Part shown: piece by piece, positions 50,533 to 59,129 of the stretch
Layout: each line of letters starts with the position of its first letter
Numbering within the stretch: position 1 is the stretch's first letter
Origin: CATOSK01 sp034423195
Lineage (GTDB): Bacteria; Chloroflexota; Dehalococcoidia; Lucifugimonadales; UBA3495
NCBI GenBank assembly: GCA_034423195.1
Contig: DAOUIZ010000066.1
Span: forward strand, 1 to 64,000
Length of the DNA stretch: 64,000 bases
Direction of reading: 5' to 3'
Program-made: the position numbers and the translations under genes
Notes under the pieces: generated by a model
Told to the model about the DNA's origin: nothing
The model's database searches: none
What the model saw: the letters and a program-made list of their open reading frames with translations, nothing else

Positions 50533-51084
50533 TTACCGCTGGGATTCGACGGCCTCCAGGAAGGGTATGCCGTCAACCAGCACGTCGTCGATGACGGCGT
50601 CGCCTTCCCTGTCTACGAAAACCCGGACTTTGACGTCCCGGGCCCGCTCGACGATGTGGCCGGTGCCTTCGGGGACGAAGTAGGTGCCGATGCCGAAGTC
50701 GAGGCGGCCGGAGTCATCGGCGTATCCCGTTATGAACAGTTGGCCCGGCCGATTGGAAGGATCGAAGCGGGGATGCGTTTGCTGGTAGCCCGTGGCCTGC
50801 CAAATATCCCCTTGCTGTTCCAAGGTCACGTAGTACAGAGACCTTCGCGGAAGATTCTTGGGCAGGGGCGGGTTGGCGGTCTCGACGCGTCCGGGAATGG
50901 CGATCTCGTAGCTGAGGATGGCGTAGTCCCCCTGGAGGAGCGACCGGGGGTCAACGGGCACGGTCTGGAGGACGATGCGTTCTCCCGTCTGGCGGACCTG
51001 CTCCCGGAATCCGACGATGCCGGCCAGGACGACCAGTTGGGCCGCGACGATTACCCAGAACGCGATGGAAAACCTGGCGGTCAT
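50533..51084 (-). CDS. GDYXXLXY-domain membrane protein
   Basis: 183 aa, ATG overlapping the upstream DUF2157 stop (ATGA). One N-terminal membrane helix (AFWVIVAAQLVVLAGIVGF), then the motif GDYAILSY that names the family, and an exported beta-rich domain. It occurs together with DUF2157 proteins in many bacteria, often as one operon. Role unknown, likely in the envelope. Confidence 0.88.
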   Translation of the reverse strand: MTARFSIAFWVIVAAQLVVLAGIVGFREQVRQTGERIVLQTVPVDPRSLLQGDYAILSYEIAIPGRVETANPPLPKNLPRRSLYYVTLEQQGDIWQATGYQQTHPRFDPSNRPGQLFITGYADDSGRLDFGIGTYFVPEGTGHIVERARDVKVRVFVDREGDAVIDDVLVDGIPFLEAVESQR

Positions 51085-52367
51085 CGGCTGCCTCCGGGTC
51101 CAGGCTCCGGGTCCGAGTCCGGTTCCCTCAGGCGCCGGAGGACCCGGCGGCGGGCCCGTTCCAGCAGGAAGCCGCCGCCGAGGAGGAGCAGGCCGGCAAC
51201 GATGAAGACGACGGAGCGGTCCAGGAGGTCGAAGCTGTACTCGAAGTACCGGGTGAAAATCCAGATGCTGAAGAACCCGATGGACAGGTTGATGAGGGAT
51301 TCGCGTCCCCGGAGGTAGCCCAGGTAGGCCAGCCCTACGACCCCCAGGCCGTAGAGCACGTTGGCGGCAAGCGGGTAGGCGGTTCCCCCCTCCAACGGAA
51401 GGAACACCACGAGGACGCCAAAAAGCAGCAGCGCCAGCGAAGGGGCCGCTTCCGTCAGCAGGGGCGCCAGCGGCTGCGCCCGCCGCCGCGCGTCGAAGGC
51501 CATCCATGCCCAGGCGGCCAGCAGGGCGGCAGCGGTCACGGCAGCGATGGCCCAGTATTCCAGCGTCACCGGGAACAGGCCGCCGCCGGAATAGTCCCGG
51601 GAGCGGTCGGTCCAGTCCCAAAGGTCCCCAAACCCCCAGAAATAGAGAATGCCGAAGGTGATGAGCAAGCCCATCAGCTGGAAGGTGGGCATGAACAGGC
51701 GGACGGACGGGAAGGGCTCGTGGAGCCTTCCCCCGGCAAAAAGGACCAGTCCCAGGGCCAGGTAGAGAGGCATGGCGAGGGATGGGATGAAGTCTTCATC
51801 CAGCAGCCATTCCTGCCCCCGGAAGCCCACCGCCGCCAGTCCGGTGACCAGGGCCAGGACCATAACCGGCTGGGACCGCACAACGTAGGCGAGGGGCAGG
51901 ACGCCGAGGAACCAGTAGAGGACCAGGTTGGGGTGGTTCACCGGGATATGGTAGGTCTGGGCGATCAGGTGAATCGCGGCCCCGTAGGCGATGCACCCCA
52001 GGAAAATCAGGGCTGTCCCCACCCGGGGATAATCGAGCCGGTAGCGCAGCAGAAACCCGGCCCCGTATATGACGGGAATGCCAATGAACATCATGGCCAG
52101 CTTCACGCCGGAGGAAATTTCCTGCCAGTTCGCCGCAACGAACAGGATGACTCCCAGCCCGACCAGGACGGCTCCCATTATCAGCAGGACGGTCACCAGC
52201 CGGTTGCGTGGCGCTTCGGCGGCTTCCGGGAAGTCGTAGGAGCCGAGAATTGCCCGGGCCTGCTCCCCGGAGATTATCCCCGAGGCGCGCCAATGCTCCA
52301 CCTCGGCCGGCAGGCCGGCCAGGAACCGGGGGTCGGCTGGACGGGGACCGGAGCTGCCTTCAGCCAT
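51081..52367 (-). CDS. DUF2157 multi-spanning membrane protein
   Basis: 428 aa. The cytosolic N-terminal segment (about 1-50) with EHWRASGIISGEQARAIL is the DUF2157 head. It is followed by about a dozen hydrophobic helices, with DRSVVFIVAGLLLLGGGFLLERARRR near the end. The gene is coupled to the GDYXXLXY gene by a 4-nt overlap. The two probably form one envelope complex of unknown purpose. Confidence 0.85.
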   Translation of the reverse strand: MAEGSSGPRPADPRFLAGLPAEVEHWRASGIISGEQARAILGSYDFPEAAEAPRNRLVTVLLIMGAVLVGLGVILFVAANWQEISSGVKLAMMFIGIPVIYGAGFLLRYRLDYPRVGTALIFLGCIAYGAAIHLIAQTYHIPVNHPNLVLYWFLGVLPLAYVVRSQPVMVLALVTGLAAVGFRGQEWLLDEDFIPSLAMPLYLALGLVLFAGGRLHEPFPSVRLFMPTFQLMGLLITFGILYFWGFGDLWDWTDRSRDYSGGGLFPVTLEYWAIAAVTAAALLAAWAWMAFDARRRAQPLAPLLTEAAPSLALLLFGVLVVFLPLEGGTAYPLAANVLYGLGVVGLAYLGYLRGRESLINLSIGFFSIWIFTRYFEYSFDLLDRSVVFIVAGLLLLGGGFLLERARRRVLRRLREPDSDPEPGPGGSR

Positions 52368-52647
52368 TCATCAATTCCCGGCTGCCCCCGCCGCAGCGTT
52401 GCAAATCATGTGGCTTCACTCCCTGCCGCCTCCTTCTACCCCGTCTTTCCCGCGTAGGCGGGAATCCAGACCCCCGTTGCCGTCGAGTTGCACTACCTAA
52501 AGCAGAACCCCACCATGCCCGTGCCGGGCAGTCCCATTTCCAGGCTGCCGCAATGATGGGTACGACTCCAAAAACACCCACATGGTGGTGCCGCACGGTG
52601 GTGCATATGCTTCCTGTTTTCAATCATTAGCTTAGGAATCAATGTCT
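52368..52647. repeat. Intergenic region with REP-like element
   Basis: About 280 bases. CCCGCGTAGGCGGGAATCCAGACCC (52449-52473) is the fused form of the palindromic units seen at 49892-49958. A further CATGCCCGTGCCGGGCA palindrome follows near 52513. No gene seen. Confidence 0.55.
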
Positions 52648-53511
52648 TCAGCCCGAATATCGGGAGTCCGTGGCCAGCATACGGGACAGTCCCACCGTCT
52701 CGAAAACTTCCGCGAGAGAGGCCATGCCCGGCATGAGCTGTTCGGTGGTGCCGTGTTCCTTCAAGTGCCCCATCAGATCGCCGACCACCCGGCACGCCGC
52801 CATCAGGGCGCTGGCCGGGAAGATGACCATCTTGAAGCCCATCTCCTCCAACTCAGGGGCGGGTATCAGGGGGGACTTCCCGCTTTCCACGAAGTTGTAG
52901 AGGAGGGGCACCTCGAAGGTCTCGGCGGCTTTCCGTGCTTCCTCCCGCGAGCGAAGGGCCTCGATGAACAACGCGTCCGCCCCGGCGCGGACGTAGTCTT
53001 CGCAGCGGCGCATGGTATCGTCCCAGCCCGTAACGGCCAGCGCATCCGTCCGCACCATGATCGTGAAGTCGGGATCGGTGCGGGCGTCCACCGCGGCCCG
53101 TATCTTCCCGCACATTTCATCCCTGGCAATCACCCGCTTGTCGTCCAGGTGCCCGCACCGCTTCGGAGACTCCTGGTCCTCAATATGCACCGCCGCAACA
53201 CCCGCACGCTGGTACCGCCGGATGGTGCGCCGCACGTTAAGCATCCCGCCGTACCCGGTGTCAGCGTCGGCGATGATGGGGACGTTGACCACCTCGGCCA
53301 TGGCAGCGGCGTGGGCAGTCATTTCGCTCATGGTGGCGAGAGCGAGGTCGGGGTAGCCGAGGCGGGCGACGGACATTCCGGCGCCGGTCATGTAGACAGC
53401 GGGGAAGCCGGCCTGCTCAATGATGGCGGCGGTCAGGCAGTCGTAGGCCCCCGGCGCTACGATTATGCCGGGCTGGCCGAGGAGCCGGCGGAAGGCTGTG
53501 GTGGCGTTCAT
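52648..53511 (-). CDS. Isocitrate lyase / PEP mutase family C-C lyase
   Basis: 287 aa. The family's metal site IIADADTGYGG and catalytic loop KRCGHLDD (variant of KKCGH), plus VHIEDQES and the later MVRTDA, are all present. Members cleave 2-methylisocitrate or other hydroxyacids, or decarboxylate oxaloacetate. A missing arginine-rich C-terminal helix makes PrpB less likely; an oxaloacetate decarboxylase-like or carboxyvinyl-type enzyme remains open. It is in line with fabG but 54 nt apart. Confidence 0.85.
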   Translation of the reverse strand: MNATTAFRRLLGQPGIIVAPGAYDCLTAAIIEQAGFPAVYMTGAGMSVARLGYPDLALATMSEMTAHAAAMAEVVNVPIIADADTGYGGMLNVRRTIRRYQRAGVAAVHIEDQESPKRCGHLDDKRVIARDEMCGKIRAAVDARTDPDFTIMVRTDALAVTGWDDTMRRCEDYVRAGADALFIEALRSREEARKAAETFEVPLLYNFVESGKSPLIPAPELEEMGFKMVIFPASALMAACRVVGDLMGHLKEHGTTEQLMPGMASLAEVFETVGLSRMLATDSRYSG

Positions 53512-53564
53512 GCTGAAATCTCCGAAGGTCTGACCGGACCAGGGTTCAGGGGAAGGGGTTTCCG

Positions 53565-54320
53565 TCAGGCTATGAGGCCGCCATCGACGGTTATGGCTTG
53601 TCCGGTGATGTAACCAGCTCGGGGGCCGGCCAGGAAGGCCACGACCTCGGCGACTTCGGCGCCGCTCCCAAAACGCCCCATGGGGATGCGGCCCATAATC
53701 TGGCGGCGGGCGTCGTCGCTGAGCTGGTCAACCATTCCTCCGGTGTCGATGAATCCGGGGGCAACGGCATTGACGGTGACGTTGCGGGATGCTACCTCGC
53801 GGGCGACGGCCTTGGTGAATCCAATCAGGCCGGCCTTGGCCGCGGCGTAGTTGGCCTGACCGGGGTTGCCGCCGATGCCTACGACGGAGGAGATGTTTAT
53901 GACCCGTCCAGCGTGCCGCCGGATCAGTTGGGGCATGACCTTCCTGGTGCAAAGGAAGGCGCTGCGGAGGTCGATGTCCAGGACCTCGTCCCAATCCTCC
54001 AGGGACATCCGGAGGAGCAGGCGGTCGCGGGTGATGCCGGCATTGTTGACCAGGATGTCGATACGGCCCCAACGCTCCGACGCCGCGTTGACCACCGACT
54101 CGGCAGAGTCTTCCTGGGAAACGTCCCCGGCAATGGCGAAGGCATTGCCGCCGGCGGCAGTAATGGTCTCGACCACCCTGGTGGCGGCGTCCAGGTTGGT
54201 GTGGTAGTTGACGGCGATGCCGGCGCCTTCCTCCGCCAAACGACAGGCGATGGCGGCGCCGATCCCCCGGGATGCCCCGGTCACCAGCGCCACCTGTCCT
54301 TCCAAATCACGAGGGGGCAT
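53565..54320 (-). CDS. fabG: 3-oxoacyl-ACP reductase-like SDR
   Basis: 251 aa from the ATG at 54320, 4 nt after the plsX stop. Cofactor loop TGASRGIGAA, NNAG, Ser in NISSVVG, Tyr/Lys in YAAAKAGL and VNAVAPGFIDT all match FabG. The position right behind plsX and two hotdog-fold genes supports a fatty acid or lipid role. It should reduce 3-oxoacyl groups with NADPH. Confidence 0.88.
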   Translation of the reverse strand: MPPRDLEGQVALVTGASRGIGAAIACRLAEEGAGIAVNYHTNLDAATRVVETITAAGGNAFAIAGDVSQEDSAESVVNAASERWGRIDILVNNAGITRDRLLLRMSLEDWDEVLDIDLRSAFLCTRKVMPQLIRRHAGRVINISSVVGIGGNPGQANYAAAKAGLIGFTKAVAREVASRNVTVNAVAPGFIDTGGMVDQLSDDARRQIMGRIPMGRFGSGAEVAEVVAFLAGPRAGYITGQAITVDGGLIA

Positions 54321-54324
54321 GAGT

Positions 54325-55350
54325 TCAGCCGGTGGCGGCAGACTGCTGCAGGGAGACAAGTTCCCGCCGCATCTCGCCCACCATGTCAAGGGACACGCAC
54401 ATCACGCCGGTGCGGATGGCGCCCGTTACGCCGTCGGCCCGGGAGGAACCGTGTCCGAGGATGACGGTCCCGTTGACGCCGAACAGGGGCCCGCCCATCT
54501 TGCGGGGAAGATTCATGGCGGTCCAGAGCTCCTCAATTAGGCCGGAGGCACCCCCGCCCGGAATGGCCGAGGACAAGCGTTCCTGGAGGTATTGTCCCAG
54601 AGCTGAACCCAGGCCCTCCGTGAACTTCATGAGAATGTTGCCGACGAAGCCGTCACAGACGACGACATCGGCCTTGTCGCTGAAGAAGTCCATCCCCTCG
54701 ACGTTGCCGACAAAGTTGAGGTGGCTGTCTCGGAAAAGCTGATAGCTTTCCTGGACCTGCCGGTTGCCCTTGGCCTCCTCGGCGCCCACGCTGAGCAGGC
54801 CGATGCGCGGGTTTTCGATGCCGAGGAAGCGACGGGCGAAGACGGAGCCCAACGCTCCGAAACTGAGCATGAGGGCAGGGCGGCAGTCTACATTGCTGCC
54901 CATATCAACCATAACGGTCCGGGGAGCGAGGCCAAGGAAAGGGCCGCCGATGCAGGGGCGGTCCAGACCTTCCATCAGGCCGAGCACCATCACCGCGCTG
55001 GCCATGGAGGCTCCGGTGGAACCCATGGAGACAAGCAAGTCCGCCCGGCCGTCCTTGACGACCCTGGTGGCGACGGCGATGGAGGCTTCGGGCTTGTGGC
55101 GGAGGGAAAGGACCGGGTGTTCGTCGTCGCCAATCTTGCCCTGGGAGGGAACGACGGTAACGGCTTTCCCGGCGGTGTTGTGGCGGGAAAGCTCCCGCTC
55201 AACGGGGTCCCGGTCACCAACGAGGATTACCTCTGCGTTGTGCTCCTCCAGTGCTGCCAAGGCTCCCGGAACGGTCTCCGGCGGCCCATAATCCCCACCC
55301 ATTGCATCCACGACCACCCGGATGGGGGCCGAATTTCCGTTTCGCTGCAT
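54325..55350 (-). CDS. plsX: Phosphate acyltransferase PlsX
   Basis: 341 aa. IRVVVDAMGGDYGP at the N-terminus, GSTGASMASAV and DGFVGNILMKFTEGLG in the middle, and GPLFGVNGTVILGHGSS near the end are the PlsX blocks. It makes acyl phosphate from acyl-ACP for phospholipid synthesis. It sits in one tight cluster with fabG and two dehydratase-like genes, a common lipid-gene arrangement. Confidence 0.96.
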   Translation of the reverse strand: MQRNGNSAPIRVVVDAMGGDYGPPETVPGALAALEEHNAEVILVGDRDPVERELSRHNTAGKAVTVVPSQGKIGDDEHPVLSLRHKPEASIAVATRVVKDGRADLLVSMGSTGASMASAVMVLGLMEGLDRPCIGGPFLGLAPRTVMVDMGSNVDCRPALMLSFGALGSVFARRFLGIENPRIGLLSVGAEEAKGNRQVQESYQLFRDSHLNFVGNVEGMDFFSDKADVVVCDGFVGNILMKFTEGLGSALGQYLQERLSSAIPGGGASGLIEELWTAMNLPRKMGGPLFGVNGTVILGHGSSRADGVTGAIRTGVMCVSLDMVGEMRRELVSLQQSAATG

Positions 55351-55352
55351 AC

Positions 55353-55802
55353 CTACACCCTTGCTGGCTGGTCAGCCGGACGGTGTTCCGCGGGTCCGTC
55401 CGGCAGGTCCACGGCTGCGGAGCCGCTGATTATCTCGCTGAGGGTCTGCCGGTGGCGAACACCGACGGAGCACGTTACGCGGCGACGATTCCCGTCATGT
55501 TCTTCCCTGGCTATTTTACCCCAAGTCTCGACCTCATCGCCCACGTAGGCGGCGCCTCTAAAGCGGACTTTCAGCGAGCCTGTTTCAAACCAGGCCCTTC
55601 CGAAGGAAGCGAACATCATCTCGGAGATGAAAGCCAGGGTCAACATGCCGTGGGCGATGACTCCACCGAAACGGGTGCCTGCGGCAAATTCGGCGTCCCA
55701 GTGAAGGGGATTGTGGTCGCCGGATGCCTGGGAGTACTGGTCCAACTGGCCCTGGGTAATGGTCTTGACCACCGGGGCCAGTTCCTGGCCAGGTCCGGTC
55801 AT
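55353..55802 (-). CDS. MaoC-like (R)-hydratase subunit
   Basis: 149 aa, ATG overlapping the previous gene's stop (ATGA). Hotdog fold with the hydratase motif: Asp29 and His34 in SGDHNPLHWD and the following FAAGTRFGGVIAHGMLT. This is the catalytic half of a 3-hydroxyacyl hydratase pair. The C-terminus is extended by a Pro-rich tail. Confidence 0.9.
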   Translation of the reverse strand: MTGPGQELAPVVKTITQGQLDQYSQASGDHNPLHWDAEFAAGTRFGGVIAHGMLTLAFISEMMFASFGRAWFETGSLKVRFRGAAYVGDEVETWGKIAREEHDGNRRRVTCSVGVRHRQTLSEIISGSAAVDLPDGPAEHRPADQPARV

Positions 55803-56275
55803 GGCTGAACCCCTCCAACGTGGGATCCTCCTCCGGGCGACTCTCCGGCGGGGGACTCTCCGGGGCCGGCTTGGGGAGACGGGGTCAGCACGGTTGTCCT
55901 GCCGCGCTGGACCGGCAGCCCGCCGGGCCCGGCCAGGGTGTAGGAGACGGTGGTGAACTCCAGCCCCCCACGGCGGCGGGGAGGTTCCTGCCGAGCGACG
56001 CCGGTGACCCTGGACCCGATCTCCAGAGGAGCCAGGGTCTCCATTTCCTGGAGACTGTGAATGGTCCCGCCCGGCAGTTCAAGCGTTTCCAACACGCGCC
56101 CCAGCACGCAGGCGGTCAACGCCAGGGGAGGCACCAGGCCGTGCTGAAGATAGATTCCGGGGGAGTCGCCTACAGCCTCCACGTAGGACTCGACCCATTC
56201 CGGGGTGACCAACCATTCGCCCAGTTGGACTTCATCGCGGGATTGCTGCCCACTATCTCCCATGGACATGCTCAC
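55799..56275 (-). CDS. MaoC-like N-terminal (non-catalytic) hydratase subunit
   Basis: 158 aa; the first codons read GTG-AGC-ATG-TCC-ATG, so the exact start is open. VTPEWVESYVEAVGDSPGIY and LVPPLALTACVLG are the FAS1-N / MaoC-N fold, which lacks the Asp-His pair. It should form a heterodimer with the next gene's product, like the HadA/HadB-type dehydratases of mycobacteria. Coupled by ATGA. It begins the lipid operon. Confidence 0.8.
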   Translation of the reverse strand: MSMSMGDSGQQSRDEVQLGEWLVTPEWVESYVEAVGDSPGIYLQHGLVPPLALTACVLGRVLETLELPGGTIHSLQEMETLAPLEIGSRVTGVARQEPPRRRGGLEFTTVSYTLAGPGGLPVQRGRTTVLTPSPQAGPGESPAGESPGGGSHVGGVQP

Positions 56276-56391
56276 CGGAGCAGAAGCTGGAACCCCAGAG
56301 GCGGAGCCGAGGCATGGGGAACGGCCAGCACACCCTTCCGGGCGGGGTCGTTAACCCTAGCTTGGGGCGTTGGCTCGGGTTCGCCAAGGGA

Positions 56392-57609
56392 TCAGTCCCG
56401 GAACCCGAAAGCGTGGACGGCCTGTTCCACAATGTGCTCGCCGATGGCCAGGGAGGAGGTGGCGCCGGGAGAGGGAGCGTTGAGGACGTGGATGGCGTTC
56501 CTGCCGGTGAGGATGTTGAAGTCGTCCAGCAGAGCGCCGTTGCGGGCAACGGCCTGGGCCCGGACACCGGATCCTCCGGCCACCAGGTCCTCGGAGCGGA
56601 TCTCGGGAATAAGGCGCTGGAGGTCGCGGACGAACACCTTCTTGGAGTAGGAGCGGTGCATTTCGCCGATCCCAGTTTTCCAGTGCTTCATGGACATCTT
56701 CCAAAAACCGGGGTAGGTGATGGCTCCCAGGGTTTCTCCCAGCTTGATGTCGCGCTTGGTGTATCCTTCGCGGGCGAGGGCCATCACGGCGTTGGGGCCG
56801 GCTTCCACCTGCCCGTAGATGTCGCGGGTGTAATGCACACCGAGGAACGGGAAGCGGGGATCAGGGACGGGATAGATCAGTCCCTTGACCAGGTGGCGGC
56901 TTTCGGGACGCAGGGTAAAGTACTCGCCCCGGAAGGGGAGAATCCGGACGCCGGTGTCCTCCCCGGCCATTTCGGCGATCTTGTCGGCGTACAGGCCGGC
57001 GCAGTTGATGATGTGCCTGGCTTTTACGTCGCCTCCCGGGGTCTGGACGGTGGTCAAACCGGCGGATTGGTGGATGGCCTGGACGGGCGCGCTGGTGAAA
57101 ACGTCGCCGCCGGCTTCCTGGAAACGGTTGGCGTAGGCGGAGGCGACCTTGACGTAGTCAACGATGCCGGTCTGGGGCGACCAGAGAGCCTGAACCGCGG
57201 AGGTGTGGGGTTCGATTTCCTGAAGGCGCTCCGGGCCGATCATCTCCAGTCCCTCGACGCCGTTGGCGACACCCCGGTCGTAGAGGTCCTGGAGCCTCCC
57301 CAACTCCGACGGGTCGGTGGCGACGATGGCCTTGCCGCAGCGTTCGTACTCGATCTCGTTTTCCTCGCAGAACTGGACCAGCTTCTGCACCCCTTCAACA
57401 CAGAAGCGGGATTTCCAGGAGCCGGGGCGGTAGTAAATGCCGGAATGGATGACGCCGCTGTTATGCCCGGTCTGGTGGGTGGCCAGCCGGGTCTCCTTTT
57501 CGAGGACTGCGACCTTCTTGTCCGGCATCCGCCGGGACAACTGCATGGCGGTGGACAATCCGAGGATTCCCCCGCCGATGATTGCGACGTCGTACTCGCT
57601 GGACTCCAT
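56392..57609 (-). CDS. lhgO: L-2-hydroxyglutarate oxidase (LhgO)
   Basis: 405 aa. FAD fold VAIIGGGILGLSTA at the start, then HNSGVIHSGIYYRPGS and the late ILTGRNAIHVLNAPSPGATSSLAIG, all typical of LhgO. It oxidises L-2-hydroxyglutarate to 2-oxoglutarate and passes electrons to the quinone pool. A D-2-hydroxyacid dehydrogenase lies a few kb away, but the two act on opposite isomers. It diverges from the CNNM/CorC-type gene. Confidence 0.95.
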   Translation of the reverse strand: MESSEYDVAIIGGGILGLSTAMQLSRRMPDKKVAVLEKETRLATHQTGHNSGVIHSGIYYRPGSWKSRFCVEGVQKLVQFCEENEIEYERCGKAIVATDPSELGRLQDLYDRGVANGVEGLEMIGPERLQEIEPHTSAVQALWSPQTGIVDYVKVASAYANRFQEAGGDVFTSAPVQAIHQSAGLTTVQTPGGDVKARHIINCAGLYADKIAEMAGEDTGVRILPFRGEYFTLRPESRHLVKGLIYPVPDPRFPFLGVHYTRDIYGQVEAGPNAVMALAREGYTKRDIKLGETLGAITYPGFWKMSMKHWKTGIGEMHRSYSKKVFVRDLQRLIPEIRSEDLVAGGSGVRAQAVARNGALLDDFNILTGRNAIHVLNAPSPGATSSLAIGEHIVEQAVHAFGFRD

Positions 57610-57744
57610 TGACTTCTCCGGTTCCGGGGATTGGGATCCCCCTCAGCCGGTGGGGGACAGGCAGCGGAAAACGGGATTTATAGTATCATAGCCGGAACAC
57701 AAGGACACAGGGCTTAGCGGAAGCCCGCGCGAGGAACAATAGCG

Positions 57745-59007
57745 ATGGAATCCGGAGACTTATGGAAACTAATCCTCTTCTTTGTCTGCCTCGTCTTCTC
57801 GGCGTTTTTCTCTTCCTCTGAGACCGCTTTCATTGCATTCCCGCGGCCGCGGCTGCTGCGACTGGTCAACGACGGAAATTCCAGGGCCAACCTGGTGTCC
57901 CGTCTAATCGGTCATCCGGAACGGCTGCTGGCAACGGTGTTGTTGAGCAACAACCTGACCAATACGGCGGCCGCTGCGCTGGGCACAGCCCTGGCCATTA
58001 ACCTGATCCATAACTCGACCGTCGCGGTGCTGGTCTCCACTTTCGGGGTCACCTTCCTGTTGCTGGTGTTCAGCGAAACGCTGCCGAAAACAGTGGCATG
58101 GAAACGGTCAGAAACGGTGGCGATGACCTTCGCGCGCCCCTTGGCCATCGTCCAGTGGGTGTTGTCTCCGGCGGTACACCTGCTGCAACTCATCACCCTG
58201 GTGTTCACGAAGATGGTGGGAATCAGCGGGTCGGCGCCGCGGGACAGCGAGCAAGAGATACGGACACTGATTACGGTGGGGGCGCAGGAAGGCGAGGTGG
58301 AGCAATCTGAGGCGGAACTGCTGGAGAAGGTTTTCCGGTTCGGAGACCAGAGGGTCATGGAGATCATGACGCCCCGACCAGAGATAATCTGGATACGGGA
58401 AGGAACGACTCTCAAGGAATTCCTCAGCACCTATTGCCAATACCGGCATACCCGTTTCCCGGTCTACACGGATACGACGGAGAACGTAATCGGACTGATT
58501 TCGATCAAGGACCTGCTGCAGGCCATGGGCGAGAATCAGATGCAAGAAGATGATCCGGTAACCACCTTGCTGCGGCCGGCCATGGTAGTGCCGGAGACCA
58601 AGCTGGTACGGGAAACTTTCGCCGAGATGCAGGAGTCGGGTCAGGGCATGGTACTAACCATCGACGAATTTGGAGGAATCGCCGGGCTGGTCACCCTGGA
58701 ACAGCTCCTCGAGATCATTGTCGGGGACGTGACGGAGGAAGGGGAACCGGTGGAGTCTTCCTACTCGCTGGTGCGGGACCACGTCTACCGGGTTGACGCC
58801 GGAATGCCCATCAGTGAAGTGAACGGGGAGCTGGGCCTGACCCTTCCTGAGGGTCAGTACAACACTCTGGCCGGCTTTATGCTGGAGAAGCTGGGGCGGG
58901 TGCCGGAACCGGGGGACTGGGTGGGCCATGACGGACTGGTGCTTACCGTTTGTGAAATGGACGGAGTGAGGATCGCCCAAGTCGAGGTAGAGGGCGCTTG
59001 GCTCTAG
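57745..59007 (+). CDS. CNNM/CorC (HlyC)-family membrane protein
   Basis: 420 aa. N-terminal DUF21 membrane domain (FFVCLVFSAFFSSSETAFIAF with its S-E-T motif, about 1-180), then a CBS pair (about 205-330, starting VMEIMTPRPEIIWI) and a CorC/HlyC domain (about 345-420). This is the architecture of Mg2+/Co2+ exporters related to CorC and mammalian CNNM. It should sense adenine nucleotides through the CBS pair. Confidence 0.93.
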   Translation: MESGDLWKLILFFVCLVFSAFFSSSETAFIAFPRPRLLRLVNDGNSRANLVSRLIGHPERLLATVLLSNNLTNTAAAALGTALAINLIHNSTVAVLVSTFGVTFLLLVFSETLPKTVAWKRSETVAMTFARPLAIVQWVLSPAVHLLQLITLVFTKMVGISGSAPRDSEQEIRTLITVGAQEGEVEQSEAELLEKVFRFGDQRVMEIMTPRPEIIWIREGTTLKEFLSTYCQYRHTRFPVYTDTTENVIGLISIKDLLQAMGENQMQEDDPVTTLLRPAMVVPETKLVRETFAEMQESGQGMVLTIDEFGGIAGLVTLEQLLEIIVGDVTEEGEPVESSYSLVRDHVYRVDAGMPISEVNGELGLTLPEGQYNTLAGFMLEKLGRVPEPGDWVGHDGLVLTVCEMDGVRIAQVEVEGAWL

Positions 59008-59129
59008 CGCAGTCTGGGCAGCCGGGGTTGCCGGAGCGTCCCTGGTTTCCTTGACCGGCCCGGGGGCCTGTGATTTACTGACCCCACCTGTCGGCCGCCC
59101 AGACGGCTGGCTATTTGGAGCAATACGCC

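Noticed and set aside
49882..51318. 478-codon plus-strand open frame over the isochorismatase and GDYXXLXY genes
   Set aside because: Val/Gly/Asp-rich shadow of two supported minus-strand genes.
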